Below are positions 1 to 11,312 of a stretch of DNA of 64,000 bases, in pieces (position 1 is the first letter of the stretch; the number at the start of each line of letters is the position of its first letter). Made by a program: the position numbers and the translations under genes. A model generated the notes under the pieces. It ran no database searches and had not been told where the DNA came from. It saw nothing but the letters and a program-made list of their open reading frames with translations. This DNA comes from Halichoerus grypus (taxonomy: Eukaryota > Chordata > Mammalia > Carnivora > Phocidae): positions 45,515,530-45,579,529 of the forward strand of contig NC_135721.1 of the NCBI RefSeq assembly GCF_964656455.1. The letters are read 5' to 3'.

Positions 1-619
1 ACCAAAATCAGATGGATTTTAAAAATTGTGTATAGACTCTAGATATGTTGCTTTTTAAAAATAATTTTGACACTTGTTTGATGAAGATATCTTACTGATA
101 TTAGGATTTGTGAAGGTTATTTTTACCCTAGAACTAGGTATACATTCATGGCAGAGGCAGTTTCCCCCTAAAGCCATGCCAAACACTTATTTTTTGTCAT
201 ATACTACAGAATTTGTATGAATGCAGTTTTTTCTTCCCATTGAATTCAGAAATGTTCCAACATTTGGGAAAGTATCTGTGGAATCCATTGTTAAACTTGC
301 CCTATCGTGTAATCAAAGCAGAATCATTTTTAGTTCAACTATGATACGGGATCACATCTTGAAATGCTGTGTGTATTCTAAAGTGGTTAGAGGAGCCCGA
401 TGCTTAGTAAATGTTCTTAATGTCAATTGATTTTACTTAAAGAGGCATATTTGGATCATGTAAGAGAAGTGATAAGGTACCACCATAGTGAAGCTTAGGA
501 GGTTACTCATATATAGTATAGGGGAAGTTGTATTTACCCTCACCTACCCATCACCTCCCACCTCTCAGAAAAATATACTGGTATATTGAGAGCCTTCTTT
601 ATAAATTTGAAAAACAATG
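1..619. other. AT-rich non-coding sequence, nothing recognised
   Basis: No repeat family or gene is recognised. A 69-codon frame at 221-430 has no family resemblance and lies in ordinary AT-rich sequence. The stretch near 390-425 (cttagtaaatgttcttaat) faintly recalls the end of MIR or L2 elements but is too short to call. Confidence 0.6.
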
Positions 620-624
620 GTTTT

Positions 625-745
625 GTAAATTAAGAGCCTAAATTCAAATGTCAGCTCTATCAATTCTACCTGTGTGACTTTGCTTTACCTTGATTACCCT
701 TGAAACTCAATTTCTCTATCTCTAATGGGGAGACATTAATTAAAA
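625..745 (+). repeat. MIR-type SINE fragment
   Basis: The sequence runs from 'aaattcaaatgtcagctcta' through 'tgtgtgactttgc' to 'aactcaatttctctatc'. This follows the MIR core order (description of the symptom-like tRNA head, 'tgtgtgacctt', then 'cctcagtttcctcatct'). It is heavily diverged, as expected for a mammal-wide Mesozoic SINE. Confidence 0.6.
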
Positions 746-750
746 AAAAA

Positions 751-1189
751 ACAAAAAACACTTTTCCCTCCTACAGCTCAGAATTTCATATCTTAAATTT
801 TAATTTGAAATAATCAAATTCAGTCCTCTCAAGAGAATGTAGAAAATGAGTTCTATTGAATTTACAAAAAAGCTCTGTAGCAACAGAAGATTTCTTTGTT
901 CTATGTTTACAATCCATTAGGTGAAATGCTCATATTAAAAGTCTCTTATACTTCCCAGAATTAATACCGTTTTTTTGAAATCTCAAAAAATTCTAAATTT
1001 ATTCTTTGCATGACGATCTTCCTTTAAAAATAAAAAGCATGACTCCTCCCTTGCTAATGTTAAATTCACACATCAAATTTTGGCATAGTTAAAAATATCT
1101 ATCTAATGAATATAAAATACGAGGGCTTTATCCCACCCTCCCCCCTCAGTTTGGTCTTATCTCACATCAAGTCATAGTCACGAATTTAT
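751..1189. other. non-coding sequence, nothing recognised
   Basis: AT-rich sequence with short A and T runs. No frame, repeat family or structured element stands out. Confidence 0.55.
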
Positions 1190-1195
1190 TTTCCC

Positions 1196-1268
1196 TTTCT
1201 TCATTCAGCCAACACTAATTTAGAACCTACTGTGGGCTAGAATCAGGGTATAGGCTGGGCTAGTTAAA
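1196..1268 (-). repeat. L2-like LINE 3' end, fragment
   Basis: 'ttcattcagccaacactaat' followed by 'acctactgtgggctagaatc' is the reverse complement of the L2 3' end, whose usual form is 'gcacatagtaggtgctcaat...tgaatgaatgaa'. It is short and diverged. Confidence 0.5.
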
Positions 1269-1270
1269 AC

Positions 1271-1940
1271 ACTTCAATTTAGATTTTGTGATTTTGTAAT
1301 GTCTCCTGTGGGGGAGGCCTCTGCACTTACTGAACTAACAATTGCCTTTTGGTTATGTAAGACTGATTTAGAAGAGAAAATACTCTCATTTATATACCTA
1401 AGCTTTCCAATAAAAGGCAAGCTGTAAAATTGATTTCCATTGCAGGCACACACACATAGACTAAAACATTTTACCAATAAAATCTACCTCCTGTTTCTCT
1501 AGGCTTGTAACTTCAATATGCAGAGGGAATCTGTACAGGCATGCAAGAGAAAAATGTTTTTCTATTCTTTTATCAACGAATCTTAACACAGATCGAAATG
1601 CTAGTAACCAGCAGATGGTGCTTTTAGTAATAAATTTATAAGAGGTTACTTGAATATCCTTTCTATATTTTTTAAATAGAACTAACAAAAAATGAGGCAA
1701 GGTAATATTTTGCCATGACATGAAGCTTCTTTTATGGAATTATTAACGTGTGTACTTAAAAAGCTCAGCACAGTTTTTCCAATTTCCCTGTCAGGTATCA
1801 GTCAAATAATAAGATGAAATATCAAAGAAGCTGAAGTTAATATAAGTATTATATCCCAGTGGTTTATTTAAATGCTATATGCTTTTATAGCTGGAGTAAT
1901 TTAACTGCCATCATAACGCCAATTACAAATAAACTCACAA
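1271..1940. other. non-coding sequence, nothing recognised
   Basis: Two short reverse frames (1274-1477 and 1461-1721) overlap here but have no recognisable domain and no conserved composition. They are treated as chance. Confidence 0.55.
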
Positions 1941-2139
1941 GGGGCCCCCGGATGATGTAGTCAATTAAGCATCTGACTCTTGGTTTCAGTTCAGGTCTTG
2001 ATCTCAGGGTCTTGAGATCAAGTCCTGCATTGGGCTCTGAGCTCGGCAAGGAGTCTGCTAAAGTTTCTCTCTCCTTCTCCCTCTACCCCTCCCTGTGCTC
2101 TCTCTCTCTCTCAAATAAATAAATAAATCTTTAAAAAAT
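1941..2139 (+). repeat. Can-SINE, full length, diverged
   Basis: The tRNA-derived head (ggggcccccggatgatgtag) is followed by the 'cttgatctcagggtcttgag' body, a TC-rich stretch and an (AAAT)n tail with 'ctttaaaaaa'. The head has lost the usual 'ctgggtggctcag', so the pol III A box is degraded. No target-site duplication is obvious, consistent with an older copy. Confidence 0.88.
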
Positions 2140-3379
2140 CATGTATTGTTTTAACTCATGTTGATTTGGTAACACATTTTTGTGTGTGTATAATATTTTT
2201 AAATACTAAAAATTAAAAATTTGAGATGACTTAGGTAAAATTACCATGAAGGTGAGATTCTTGATCTCTAATAACAACAACTACATTAGCATTTGCTCTT
2301 GGCATGTTTTATTTGGTCTCTTTCTTTGGCTCTGGACTTCATCTCTTTTATATCAACTTCGTTGTATTATGTTCTTCAAGTTGGCCACCTCAAATCCTTT
2401 TTAGATGGAAATCGATTTTAAATAGTTATATAACACTAGATAGTATATAATGTTTAATAATATAGTATTAATTTCAAGTATGTTGTTCAATGAGATAAGA
2501 AAGGAAAATCACATTAATTTGATTTTTGTGGTAGAATTGTGCAGATCACATTTGAGGTCATCACAATGGGAAGACTAAATCTCTTTTCTAATAGCATGAA
2601 AATTTTCTTTCTTCTTCCATGGCCAGTGTCTATTAGATGGGAAATTAAGAGTGTTAGTGAGACCACCTTACAAGTCTCTTTTACCAGCTGAAATATGGGA
2701 AAACACAGTTATTTTTATTATTATTGTGTTTGCCCTTTAGTTCCTTGTTAAAGTGCCTTTTGCCCATGTGTAGTGGTCATTTTATCTCTCATTTTTGACA
2801 TGAGCATGAATAAACTTAGTTGATCTGACATTAATAAAGAAAAGGGAGGAGAGAGGCACTAGGGTTACACAGTGTCTGGGAAAGCTCAGAAAATAGCCCA
2901 GTAAGAGTAATGGAAGGTAAATGGGGAGACTGACGTTACTGGGACATTCTCCCCTGAAAGAATGCACGTTCAGAACATTATATTATTTCCTTTTCCTTTT
3001 CATTAAAAGTTAAAAAAATACAAACAGAAATTTATCTTCTAAGTGGGCAGTGCTAGAATGGATGCTCTATGATGATTTTCATACAAGTCAACAAATTGTA
3101 TAAGCCTGGATTTTGAATTCCTGACTTAAAAGCATAAATGAATTTTCATTTTGGGGAGGTTAATAGCACATCTTCCATGGATAACAAGTCTTGATTTTAG
3201 ATAATCAAAATCTGTATATTATAGTTACTCAAAATGTAGATGTCCTTAGTTTGAAACCCAAGAAGTAGTTGTGCTTATTGTGAACTGTGCTGAAAGTGTT
3301 GCACTTGGATAGTTTACACTCATATTTGAGGGCTTCTCACTACAAAATCAGACAGGTTTAATCTTCTGGAATCCGAAAT
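2140..3379. other. non-coding sequence, nothing recognised
   Basis: AT-rich sequence with no recognised repeat. The 2782-2967 reverse frame has no recognisable domain. Confidence 0.5.
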
Positions 3380-3715
3380 CCCAACTGGCGTTGCTCCTAC
3401 AAGATACAGGAGAAGGAGACATAAGGACAAGTTGAAAGCATTCAAGAACTCTTGTTGGTCACTGGGTCACGACCCATCCTCGCCAGCAGGACTCACCACA
3501 ATTCCAAGGGGCAGAGTGAGAGAAGGTTGGTTGGAATCAAGTAGAAGTTGGGTTTTAGCTAAGTTATTTGTCTCTTACCTGGACTTGGGACTGGTCCACA
3601 GCAAAACAGGAATTTGTGAGTGCACCAAACTCTACATTCATTTTCTCTACTTGCAGAACATAAGCTGTGTCTATTAATACTGGGCTGCCTCCATTTTAAA
3701 GAAATAAAATGCACT
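3380..3715. other. GC-richer block with short open frame, unidentified
   Basis: This block has several CpGs (near 3388, 3469, 3480 and 3506), unlike the flanks, and an 81-codon plus-strand frame (3432-3677). It ends in 'aaagaaataaaatgc', which contains AATAAA. On the minus strand, 'ccag|gtaagag' at about 3574-3582 matches a splice donor. I cannot identify it. It could be an old LTR, a decayed exon or a conserved regulatory segment. Confidence 0.25.
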
Positions 3716-4060
3716 CAAGTATACAAAGGGAATCTGGTTCTTGGGTTGGGTAATGGGGGGGTGGGGGCTTTCAATAGTAAGAGTGATAGTAAAATATAAA
3801 ATACTAGAAACATTTCAGTTTACCCTAATTTACACTGTTCTTTATATTTCATTTGAGATTTGGAGAAATGCTTTTGAAAATAGGTTCTTTTATACCCTAC
3901 TCACTTAACCAAATTAGACATCTTTTCAAATTCAATATCAGATCTTTGACTTAAATCTGTATAATTATGAATAGAGTTCTTGGAGTTGCTATGAATGAAT
4001 ATAAAAACACCATCACATTAATTTCCCTATAGCTTTAAATTCACACAATTCTTGGTAAAC
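3716..4060. other. non-coding sequence, nothing recognised
   Basis: It holds a short G run (gggggggtgggggc near 3756-3767) and otherwise AT-rich sequence. Confidence 0.5.
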
Positions 4061-4065
4061 AGAAA

Positions 4066-4106
4066 TATATGTGTATATATATAGATAGATAGATAGATAG
4101 ATATAT
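4066..4106. repeat. (TA)n/(GATA)n microsatellite
   Basis: 'gtgtatatatata' leads into about five perfect GATA units (4083-4102) and then 'atatatctcc'. Confidence 0.9.
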
Positions 4107-4429
4107 CTCCTAGTAGTTTCCCCCTCCCCTAAAGTCCCAAATGTCAACACAGAGATTTCTCTACTGAAGATGCAGCATGTCTAGTTGTTGTTATTTGTAC
4201 TCTATATTAGCCTCACTTTCAGTTTCATAGAAAGATGTTGGTACCTGTAGATTGACATTTAAAAATGAGGAGTTAACTTCCAAAAACATGGATATATTTT
4301 TCTTATTGATAATTTTTGATCAGGCTTCATAGGCATAAATAAAAATTATTCTGTCTAGACAACATTTAGGGATAGTCACTTGCTAACAGTTACCTCTGTG
4401 ATGTTTCCAAGGACATACCTACTCTGAGC
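4107..4429. other. non-coding sequence, nothing recognised
   Basis: AT-rich sequence with no recognised repeat or frame. Confidence 0.5.
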
Positions 4430-4935
4430 AGCAAGGATACAATAAGTCAGAATAATATGTACCTCATGATGGGATGCCCAGAGAATGGCTCGACATCACT
4501 TCTGTGCTGTTCTTACCAAAAAATCCATAACTTCAATCTAGTCATAAGAAAATATCAGGTAAACTCAAACTGAAGGACATTCCATAAAATAACTGACCAG
4601 TATTCATCAAAATTGTCAAAGTCATGATAGAAGAAGGAAGCCTGAGGAATTGTTATAGATTGGAGGAGCCTGATGAGATATGACAACTAAATGCAATGTA
4701 GGATGCTGATATGGATTCTAGACCTGTAAAGTATATTAGTAGGAAAACTGGCAAAATTCAAATAGTGTCTGTTAAGTGAGTTTAAAATATTTTAGCAATG
4801 TAATTTCCTAATTTCTGTCATTGTTCTATGGTTTTATAAGCTGTTAACAACAGGGTAATCTGGGTGAAAGTATAAGGGAACACTGTACTATTTTTGCAAT
4901 TGTTCTATAAATCTCACATTTCAAAATAAAAAATG
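4430..4935 (+). repeat. old L1 (L1M type) 3' UTR and tail
   Basis: The order of landmarks is 'atgacaactaaatgcaatgt', 'tagtaggaaaactggcaaaa', 'taatttcctaatttctgtca', 'gttaacaacagggtaatctg', 'cactgtactatttttgcaat' and a final 'tttcaaaataaaaaatgag'. I associate this order with 3' ends of mammal-wide L1M elements. The segment at 54,640-55,210 follows the same order, so both are from related copies. The left border is approximate. Confidence 0.62.
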
Positions 4936-6118
4936 AGCAGGTAGGTATCTAAATAACCCATAGCACTCAGAATTTTACAGAATTCCATCAGATTTACCTT
5001 AGCTCTCAAGTGTTTATTCTTAGAAATCTTTAGATCAGTCTAGCTTCAAATGAGAGCCTTTGGCGGGGGGGGGGGGGGGGGGGCGGGGAAGCCTTGTCAT
5101 CCTTAAGAAATTATCCATTCTAAAATTATAATTACCACTATAGTATTAAAGATAATAGTATACATGCTACATAAATGAATTGGTACACCCTGTTTCTTTA
5201 TACAAATTAGATAAACTATCCTACTTCAAGCCAAAATGATATGAAGTAAGGTGATTATTAGATTTGGGCTCTATCCCTTCAAAAGGGTAGTTATATTTTC
5301 AGCCAAAGGGCAATGTGATCTGCAGCACTTCTGTGGAAATTTTGGGTCTGAGTTTGCTTTCCCATGGTCCTTATAAGTCTATCAATGTTTAAAGTTTCCT
5401 GTGTGTCTCCATATTAGTTTCATGTAATAATTTAACCATATGCCATTTATGCCAACTAACTTAACCATATCAACATGCTTCAAATAAAACTGAGTATTAG
5501 GAATTTAAAGGAAAATGCTAATTTGAAGAGGAAAGCAATGATACACTAATTTTATATCTTCTGAGCAATAAAATCCACTGTATGAGTCTTTATTAACAGC
5601 ATCACCAACCTATGATAAGTCCATGTTATTTTGATAGTTCTTTGATGAGAGATTTTCTGATTTTGTTTTTGCTTTTTCAGTGGGCAGTATGCAGTCAATG
5701 GTTTTAAGTTTTATCTATATGGAGACTAGAAGTAAACCAATAAGTCAAATACATTTGTTAAAAGAGTCAAACAAAAAAAATTGTCTTCCAGGTTCCTGCT
5801 AGCCCTCACCTCAGCAGTGTACTGGGTGAATTGACTGGTGGTTTACTGATTCTATGGGAACGTTAAATAGTATTATCTAATTTTAGGAATATTATTTGAC
5901 ACCTAAATGAAGAAAATGCATAAGGAAAATGCATATTTAAAGTGTGTCTTACCAATAGTCTTACAAATATAAAATATAGTGAGAAATATTATATTAATTG
6001 AGAGATAACAATTTACTATAGATCTATGTAAAGGAGTTGGTGAGTGTTTATAGGAGTAAAGTAAGAAAAAGCTAAAAGAGCAGTAAAGAATGCCTAAAAA
6101 GAAGACATTGAACAATAT
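4936..6118. other. non-coding sequence with one poly-G run
   Basis: Apart from the G run at 5,065-5,088 I recognise nothing. The reverse frame at 5903-6115 is AT-driven and has no recognisable domain. Confidence 0.5.
5062..5088. repeat. poly-G homopolymer (19 G, then C, then 4 G)
   Basis: An uninterrupted run of 19 G occupies 5,065-5,083. It is followed by one C and four more G. Such a tract can form a G-quadruplex on the plus strand and is prone to length errors in replication and sequencing. Confidence 0.95.
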
Positions 6119-6133
6119 AGAAATATTTATTTT

Positions 6134-6336
6134 GGGGTGCCTGGGTGGCTCAGTTGCTAAGCATCTGCCTTCAGCTCAGGTCATGATCCCAGGGTCCTGG
6201 GATTGAGCCCCGCGTTGGGCTCCCTGCTCAGTGGGGAGCCTGCTTCTTCCTCTCTGGCTCCCTCTGCTTGTGTCCTCTCTCTCACTGTGTCTCTGTCTGT
6301 CAAATAAATAAATAAAAAATCTTTAAAAAAAAAAAG
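6134..6336 (+). repeat. Can-SINE, full length, with 15-bp target-site duplication
   Basis: The intact head (ggggtgcctgggtggctcag, A-box region) is followed by the 'gatcccagggtcctgggatt' B-box region, a TC-rich segment, (AAAT)n and poly-A. A perfect 15-bp duplication (agaaatatttatttt) flanks it at 6,119-6,133 and 6,337-6,351. The perfect duplication and good head indicate a relatively recent insertion. Confidence 0.95.
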
Positions 6337-6580
6337 AGAAATATTTATTTTAATGCTTATTAGAGAAATAATGGCCTGAGAGAAATACTGCTTTTTAAGT
6401 AGAGGATAGATGCCAAAACTGATTGATCATTTTTGCATATTTTGTGATTAGTTATGAAATGGTAGAAAACTGCAAAGATGATCACCATTGTTAATGTTTT
6501 ATATTATAAATTTTAGGCCACTAGCTAGCTCCCTTGGTATGGAACATATGGATTACAACGTATAAGTTACTTTGTTTCAT

Positions 6581-6767
6581 TTTTTAAGATTCTATTTATT
6601 TGAGAGAGAGAGAGCGAGAGAGCACAAGCAGGGGGAGCTCAGAGGGAGAGGGAGAAGCAGGCTCCCCACTGAGCAGGGAGCCTAATGCGGGGCTTGATCC
6701 CAGGACCCTGAGGTCATGACCTGAGCCAAAGGTAGACGCTTCATGAACTGAGACACCCAGGCGCCCC
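6581..6767 (-). repeat. Can-SINE, full length, minus strand
   Basis: Reading the plus strand, the reversed tail (tttttaagattctatttatt) leads to an agag-rich tract and then the body. It ends with the reversed head 'gagacacccaggcgcccc'. It lies 230 bp from the plus-strand SINE at 6,134, so the two form an inverted pair. Weakly similar flanks (tataagtt and tataaatt) may be the duplication. Confidence 0.93.
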
Positions 6768-6854
6768 TATAAATTGTTTTACTTTGTTTTTGCTTCACAT
6801 TTTATCTTGAAATTTTTCTAAACTATAAAAGATTCTTAAATGTGATTCTAAATG

Positions 6855-7312
6855 TGTATATAATATATTCCCTTGTGTATTTGCACAGTGATTTACTTAA
6901 GCTATCTCCTGTAATTTGATTTCTTAGGTTGGTTTTATTTTTCAATATTAGAAATAGAGCTGGGATCAACATTGGTTTTGACTAATATTTATCAATCTGA
7001 AACTATTTCTTAGCCCTAAAAGCAGGATTGCTAAGTAGGCACAATTTTGAGATTCTTGATACTTGTCATATTGCCCTCTAGAAAGATAATAGCAATTTAT
7101 ATTTCTACCCCTGGTATGTGAGAATATTTGCTTTGCCAATCATTTGCCAACTCTGTAGAAACATTAAAAAAAAAATCTATGCCATTTTGATGCTGAAAAC
7201 TAACATTTCACTGTTTCAACTTGCATTTTAAAAAATTTACAATTGACATGGAACATTTTTTCAACTGTTAACTGGCAGATTATTTTTGTAATTGCCTATT
7301 CAAACCTTAGAC
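6855..7312 (-). repeat. old L1 (L1M/HAL1-like) fragment, antisense
   Basis: On the plus strand I see the reverse complement of L1 3' sequence: 'aaaagcaggattgctaagta', 'ttgccctctagaaaga', 'caatttatatttctacccct', and later 'acttgcattttaaaa' and 'attgcctattcaa'. These follow the order of the antisense ORF2 and 3' region in old mammalian L1s. Many indels and no open frame remain. Confidence 0.6.
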
Positions 7313-7317
7313 TCTCT

Positions 7318-7496
7318 TATTTCTAACCTTTACTGAGCACTTCCTATGCATTATCTTCTTTGTTCCTGACAACCACTCACCACTCTGCTTGGGAGATGCT
7401 GTAAATTCCTATTTACAAATCAGAAATTGAAATTTAACCATGTAACTTGCTCCAAATTAAAAAACAAGCTGTAAGAATCCAGAACCACTGTGCCTC
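7318..7496 (-). repeat. MIR-type SINE, minus strand
   Basis: 'tttactgagcacttcctatg', then 'gacaaccactcacc', then 'tttacaaatcagaaattgaa', 'gtaacttgctccaaatt' and 'agaatccagaacca'. This is the reverse complement of MIR read from its 3' end to its tRNA-like head. It is strongly diverged. Confidence 0.65.
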
Positions 7497-7988
7497 TGTT
7501 AAAAAGAGAGAGAGGGAGAGAACTCACAGGACAAGATAAGAGCACAAGTTGATTTTATTCTGATAAGATTGCCGGAGATGGAACTGATCCAAGTATGGAT
7601 AAACCAGTTCTGCTGAAACAAAAGTTTGGAGAGGTTTTAGCAGCTTGGGTTGAGGAGGATCATAGGTCATCTCTGTTTGCTAATTGGCCTTACCTAAAGG
7701 AAAAGCATTTTACAATTGGGATTAAGTCTCTTGGCAAAAGTAGGCTCCTACCCTCACACAGAAACTAGCATATTGGGGCGCTATCTTCATTGATGATTAC
7801 AAAGAACTAGTTCTCAGGGTCTTGAGAAGGACAGTTCTGGTTTATAAAGGCAGGAGACTTTGGGTAGAGAAAAAATTCACATTTCCATTGCCCTTGCAAT
7901 TAAATTGCTCTAAAAAAAAGGAAGTTAGGGGCTTAGAGTCAGAAGAATGCAGCCTGTCTAAAATTTAGTCAAACTGCAGGGAACTTCA
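7497..7988 (-). repeat. possible solo LTR of an endogenous retrovirus, minus strand
   Basis: The roughly 490-bp block is richer in G+C than its neighbours. Read on the minus strand it holds a TATA-like 'cctttataaacc' (plus-strand 7,841-7,850) and, about 285 bp downstream, 'cagaataaaatc' with AATAAA (7,554-7,559). It would end in 'tttttaaca'. TG...CA ends can be placed at 7,497 and 7,988, but no exact duplication is seen. I do not recognise the family, and it may instead be unrelated sequence. Confidence 0.35.
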
Positions 7989-8394
7989 AAGCCTTCTTGG
8001 TCACTTACAATAACCTTTGATATTCAAAGAAATTAGCTCTGCTCACTTTACAATTTAGTAAATTTTATGGTACTAGGAATCTCTATTTGTTATAGAAAAA
8101 TGGAAAAACAATGTAGGAAACCTTTATTTAGACTAGTTATTTCCATGTTATGCAAATGAGTTGCCTACTGCTTCCACTGAACAATGTATTTTAAACATTG
8201 TTTTTTTGTAAATAATGACATTCTATAATATCCTAAACTTCTGACACTTTATCAGTTTTTTATAATTCAAGCAAATCCCCCTATTTCACGTAGATTGTTT
8301 TCAACCTAATGAAAATGTGCACATGCCATATGCTATTCCAGAAAAAATGGTTTATGTTCACATATGTTGTTATTATTGTTATTTTATAGTACAG
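7989..8394. other. non-coding sequence, nothing recognised
   Basis: AT-rich sequence with no recognised repeat. Confidence 0.5.
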
Positions 8395-8580
8395 AATATT
8401 TTTTAGGTTCTTTGCATTTAATCCTCTCAAGAGTCCTGAGAGGAAGATACTATTTTTTCTGTATTTCCTCTGTATATTTTGGATAAAAAACTTAATCACA
8501 GTGATAGTAAGTTATTCCCTTACGGTCACACAGCTAGTAAATGATCTTACAGAATAGCTTTTGATTAGTAAACCTGTCAA
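8395..8580 (-). repeat. MIR-type SINE, minus strand
   Basis: 'ttgcatttaatcctctcaag', 'cctgagaggaagatactatt' and 'cggtcacacagctagtaaat' are the reverse-complement landmarks of MIR (atttaatcctcacaac..., ctatgaggtaggtact..., ggtcacacagctagtaag). Confidence 0.75.
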
Positions 8581-8587
8581 GCATAGA

Positions 8588-8815
8588 GTATATAAAGTTA
8601 AGTGAAGAAAAACTGATTGAAAAGCAGTAAATATGTTATGATCCTATTCTTAGAAAACTAGCACAGATATATGTATAAAATACATAAAAGACTATAAATC
8701 GAGATCTGAACAGTGTGCTTACCTCTATTTGTTAGATTTTATATTATTTTTGTTAATCAATATTTGAGCATGGTTTACATTTATAATATTATATAAATAC
8801 TTATTTTAAAAAGGT
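8588..8815 (+). repeat. old L1M 3' fragment
   Basis: 'ataaagttaagtgaagaaaa', 'cagtaaatatgttatgatcc' and the later 'acctctatttgttagatttt' recall the L1M segment that runs 'ttaagtgaaaaaagcaagtt...gtatgatcc'. The match is loose. Confidence 0.45.
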
Positions 8816-11084
8816 ATGATAGATGAAACTTTGTTTACTGAACATTAAAGTACAGCAAAATATAAAACAATCTAACAAAATATACCTAGAAGATGAGAAA
8901 TGCTATAATTATAGAGACCCTCTATTATACTTTCTATAGTATTCGAACATTTAAGAAAATGAAATAAATAAAAATCTAGATGCTTTGAATATTACAAATA
9001 TACTTGATCTAAAACATGTGTGACAATTTTTTTACTACAATCACATGAAATATAGACATCCTCTAAAACATACCTCTTTGGCCACAGAGTATATTATAAA
9101 TTACATTATCAACAGTTTAGAGATAGCAATGGAACTCTGGTTCAAAATCAAGGGCAGCAATCCCTACTACAATGTTTTTGTTTTTGTTTTTCATTTTACT
9201 ATAGACTTTTGTAATAAAACAATAAATAACAGATTTTTGTTCAAAGGGGATATAATAATGCATTAAAATATTTTGATTTTGAGTGGAGTATGGTTTCCCA
9301 AGGAATTTGGTTGTTACTGGGTAGCCTATGAGGAATCATTGACATTTAGGTGTATTTTTTTTTGTATTCAAAGAGAAGTGTATTGGCATAATTTCAGGAG
9401 GAACACTGTCAACAGTATATGGGATGAGCCAAAGTGGAGGAGAGATTGGAGGCAAGAATAACACACAAATGAGCAGGATAGTAACAGATAAACAAGAAGG
9501 ATATTCTGTGTTAGTCTTTAAAGAAGATGAAAAAGAATAAGATAGGAAGGATGCTTGTGGATGCCAGGATGAAGGGAAAAGGTAGAGAAGGATAACATAG
9601 CAACAGTTCCCATGTGGCTGTTTTGTCACTGAAGGCAGGTTTGATATAAACAGTCTGACAAATCTATCTCTATGATATGAGTTAGATTTTCCTAATGATG
9701 GGAGGAAATAAAACAACTTAAAGAGATGCCTACTTTTTATATAAATTTATTTACCCTAATTTTAGGCATGTACTGTTGTCATTCCCAAGAGCTTTCTTCT
9801 TCATTTCCAGGCACTCTTATCAAAGAAGAGTTGTTGGTACTAACTCATTTAACCTTATTCATTCACTTCAACATTCAGTTAATATTCTCCCTTAAAACTG
9901 TATGATTATAGAAGGGCCATATCAAAACTTTATTTGGTTTTAGAGTTATATGAATTGGTATTTGTTTTTCTTTTTCTTTTTTTTTTTCAGAGTAGGTCAG
10001 GATTAGATGATGAATTTTCCTTTATTAGATAAAATTTTGGAAACGACTTAAGGTTTAAGGCACATTATGGAAGCATGTTTGTGTGTATGTGTATATGTGT
10101 TTGTGTTTTAAGAACCATATAGGTAATTATGCAGAGCTGAAATAATTGAAATATAGGATTTATAAATCATAGGGAAACAAGAGGTTATTTATATATTATC
10201 TAACAAATACTTAAATTGAGAATCATTTTTGTCTTCAAACTAGATTTTTAAAGTGAGGTTCAAAGTGGATAATTGAAGCTCTGTGTACTGAACTGAAATC
10301 TAGTAATGTCACCAAAATAAAATCACATTTACATAATTGGTTTGATACCTTGTTGATGTAACTGAATGGGATTTAATAATAGCATTTTTCACTGATTGAA
10401 ACAATCACAGTCCAGAAGAGGCTGAAATGCAGCATGAATAAGCAGGCCGATTGTACATCATTAGGAGGATTTAAGTGACATCTAATTAACACTGAGGAAT
10501 TATATACTTTTGTAGAATAGAATACAATATTGAGAAATGGGAGAAATTCATATTAATGACAGAGATATGTGGGCAGTGAAATGGATTGAAGTCAGACAAC
10601 TTTTAAAAGAAGCATCACATGTTTCAATAATTTGGGTGTCCAAGGTGTGGATTTGGGGTACAAGCAGAGATTACAGGACGATAAAAAGGCAAAACATATT
10701 GTGCCTGATAGTTATTTGTAGAATAATAAAGAGGAAAAAAAAAAGGGAATCCAGTGTCCCCTACTTAGATTGCCTCATATCCGTTTAAAATGGCCAGGGT
10801 AAATGTAAAACAAAGTTTACTTATGTTTCTACTGTCAACTCAGTATTTTGTGAGACTCTCTTCTAATTTTTAGTCTATCTTCTTTTTTTACCAAGGCTAG
10901 AATTTTCAACCACCTTGTGTCTTTTGGAATTTTTTTTTTAAAGTCTGTGTCTGGCTCATGCCTTAGCTTACAAGCAACCTTGTCTTCCCTTCCCGAGTGC
11001 TGTTGCTTTCCTGATCACTCTTCTTAGTGACTATGTTGGTAGCCCACTGTGGCCTTTCAAATAAGCTTCACACTTGTCACCGTT
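8816..11084. other. non-coding sequence, nothing clearly recognised
   Basis: There are two points of note. A purine-rich block at about 9,420-9,600 underlies the 126-codon reverse frame 9336-9716, which is serine/proline-rich and judged to be composition-driven. A long pyrimidine tract ends in CAG at 9,960-9,990, which looks like a splice acceptor but has no exon evidence behind it. Short frames elsewhere have no recognisable domain. Confidence 0.45.
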
Positions 11085-11312
11085 TACTTAACCAATATAT
11101 AATACATGCAGTCTTTAATATATGCCATCCACTTTACAATTATTAACCCATTTGATTGTCAAAACAACCTTACCTTACAAGGGAGACAGGTAGTCATATA
11201 GTTGCCTGCGCTTTGAGCAAACTGAGGACTTGAAACTTGCCCAATTTCCCATAGCCAGTAAGCAGAACTCAATCCCAAATTTTCTGACTCCAGAGAGTAT
11301 GCTTTTACCCCA
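11085..11312 (-). repeat. MIR-type SINE, minus strand
   Basis: 'ttaatatatgccatccactt', 'ttattaacccatttgattgt', 'aaactgaggacttgaaactt', 'gcccaatttcccatagccag' and 'ttctgactccagagag' follow the reversed MIR order over nearly its full length. Confidence 0.78.

Noticed and set aside
6134..6336. tRNA gene suggested by A- and B-box-like sequence
   Set aside because: The boxes belong to the tRNA-derived head of a Can-SINE; no cloverleaf with a proper anticodon and acceptor stem is present. The same applies to all other SINE heads.
9336..9716. 126-codon reverse frame rich in S, P and L
   Set aside because: The plus strand is a purine-rich block, whose complement gives S/P/L/F codons by composition alone. 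No homology is recognised.
9960..9990. Pyrimidine tract ending in CAG, like a splice acceptor
   Set aside because: The downstream sequence has no sustained open frame or balanced composition; poly-T tracts of this kind are common in AT-rich DNA.
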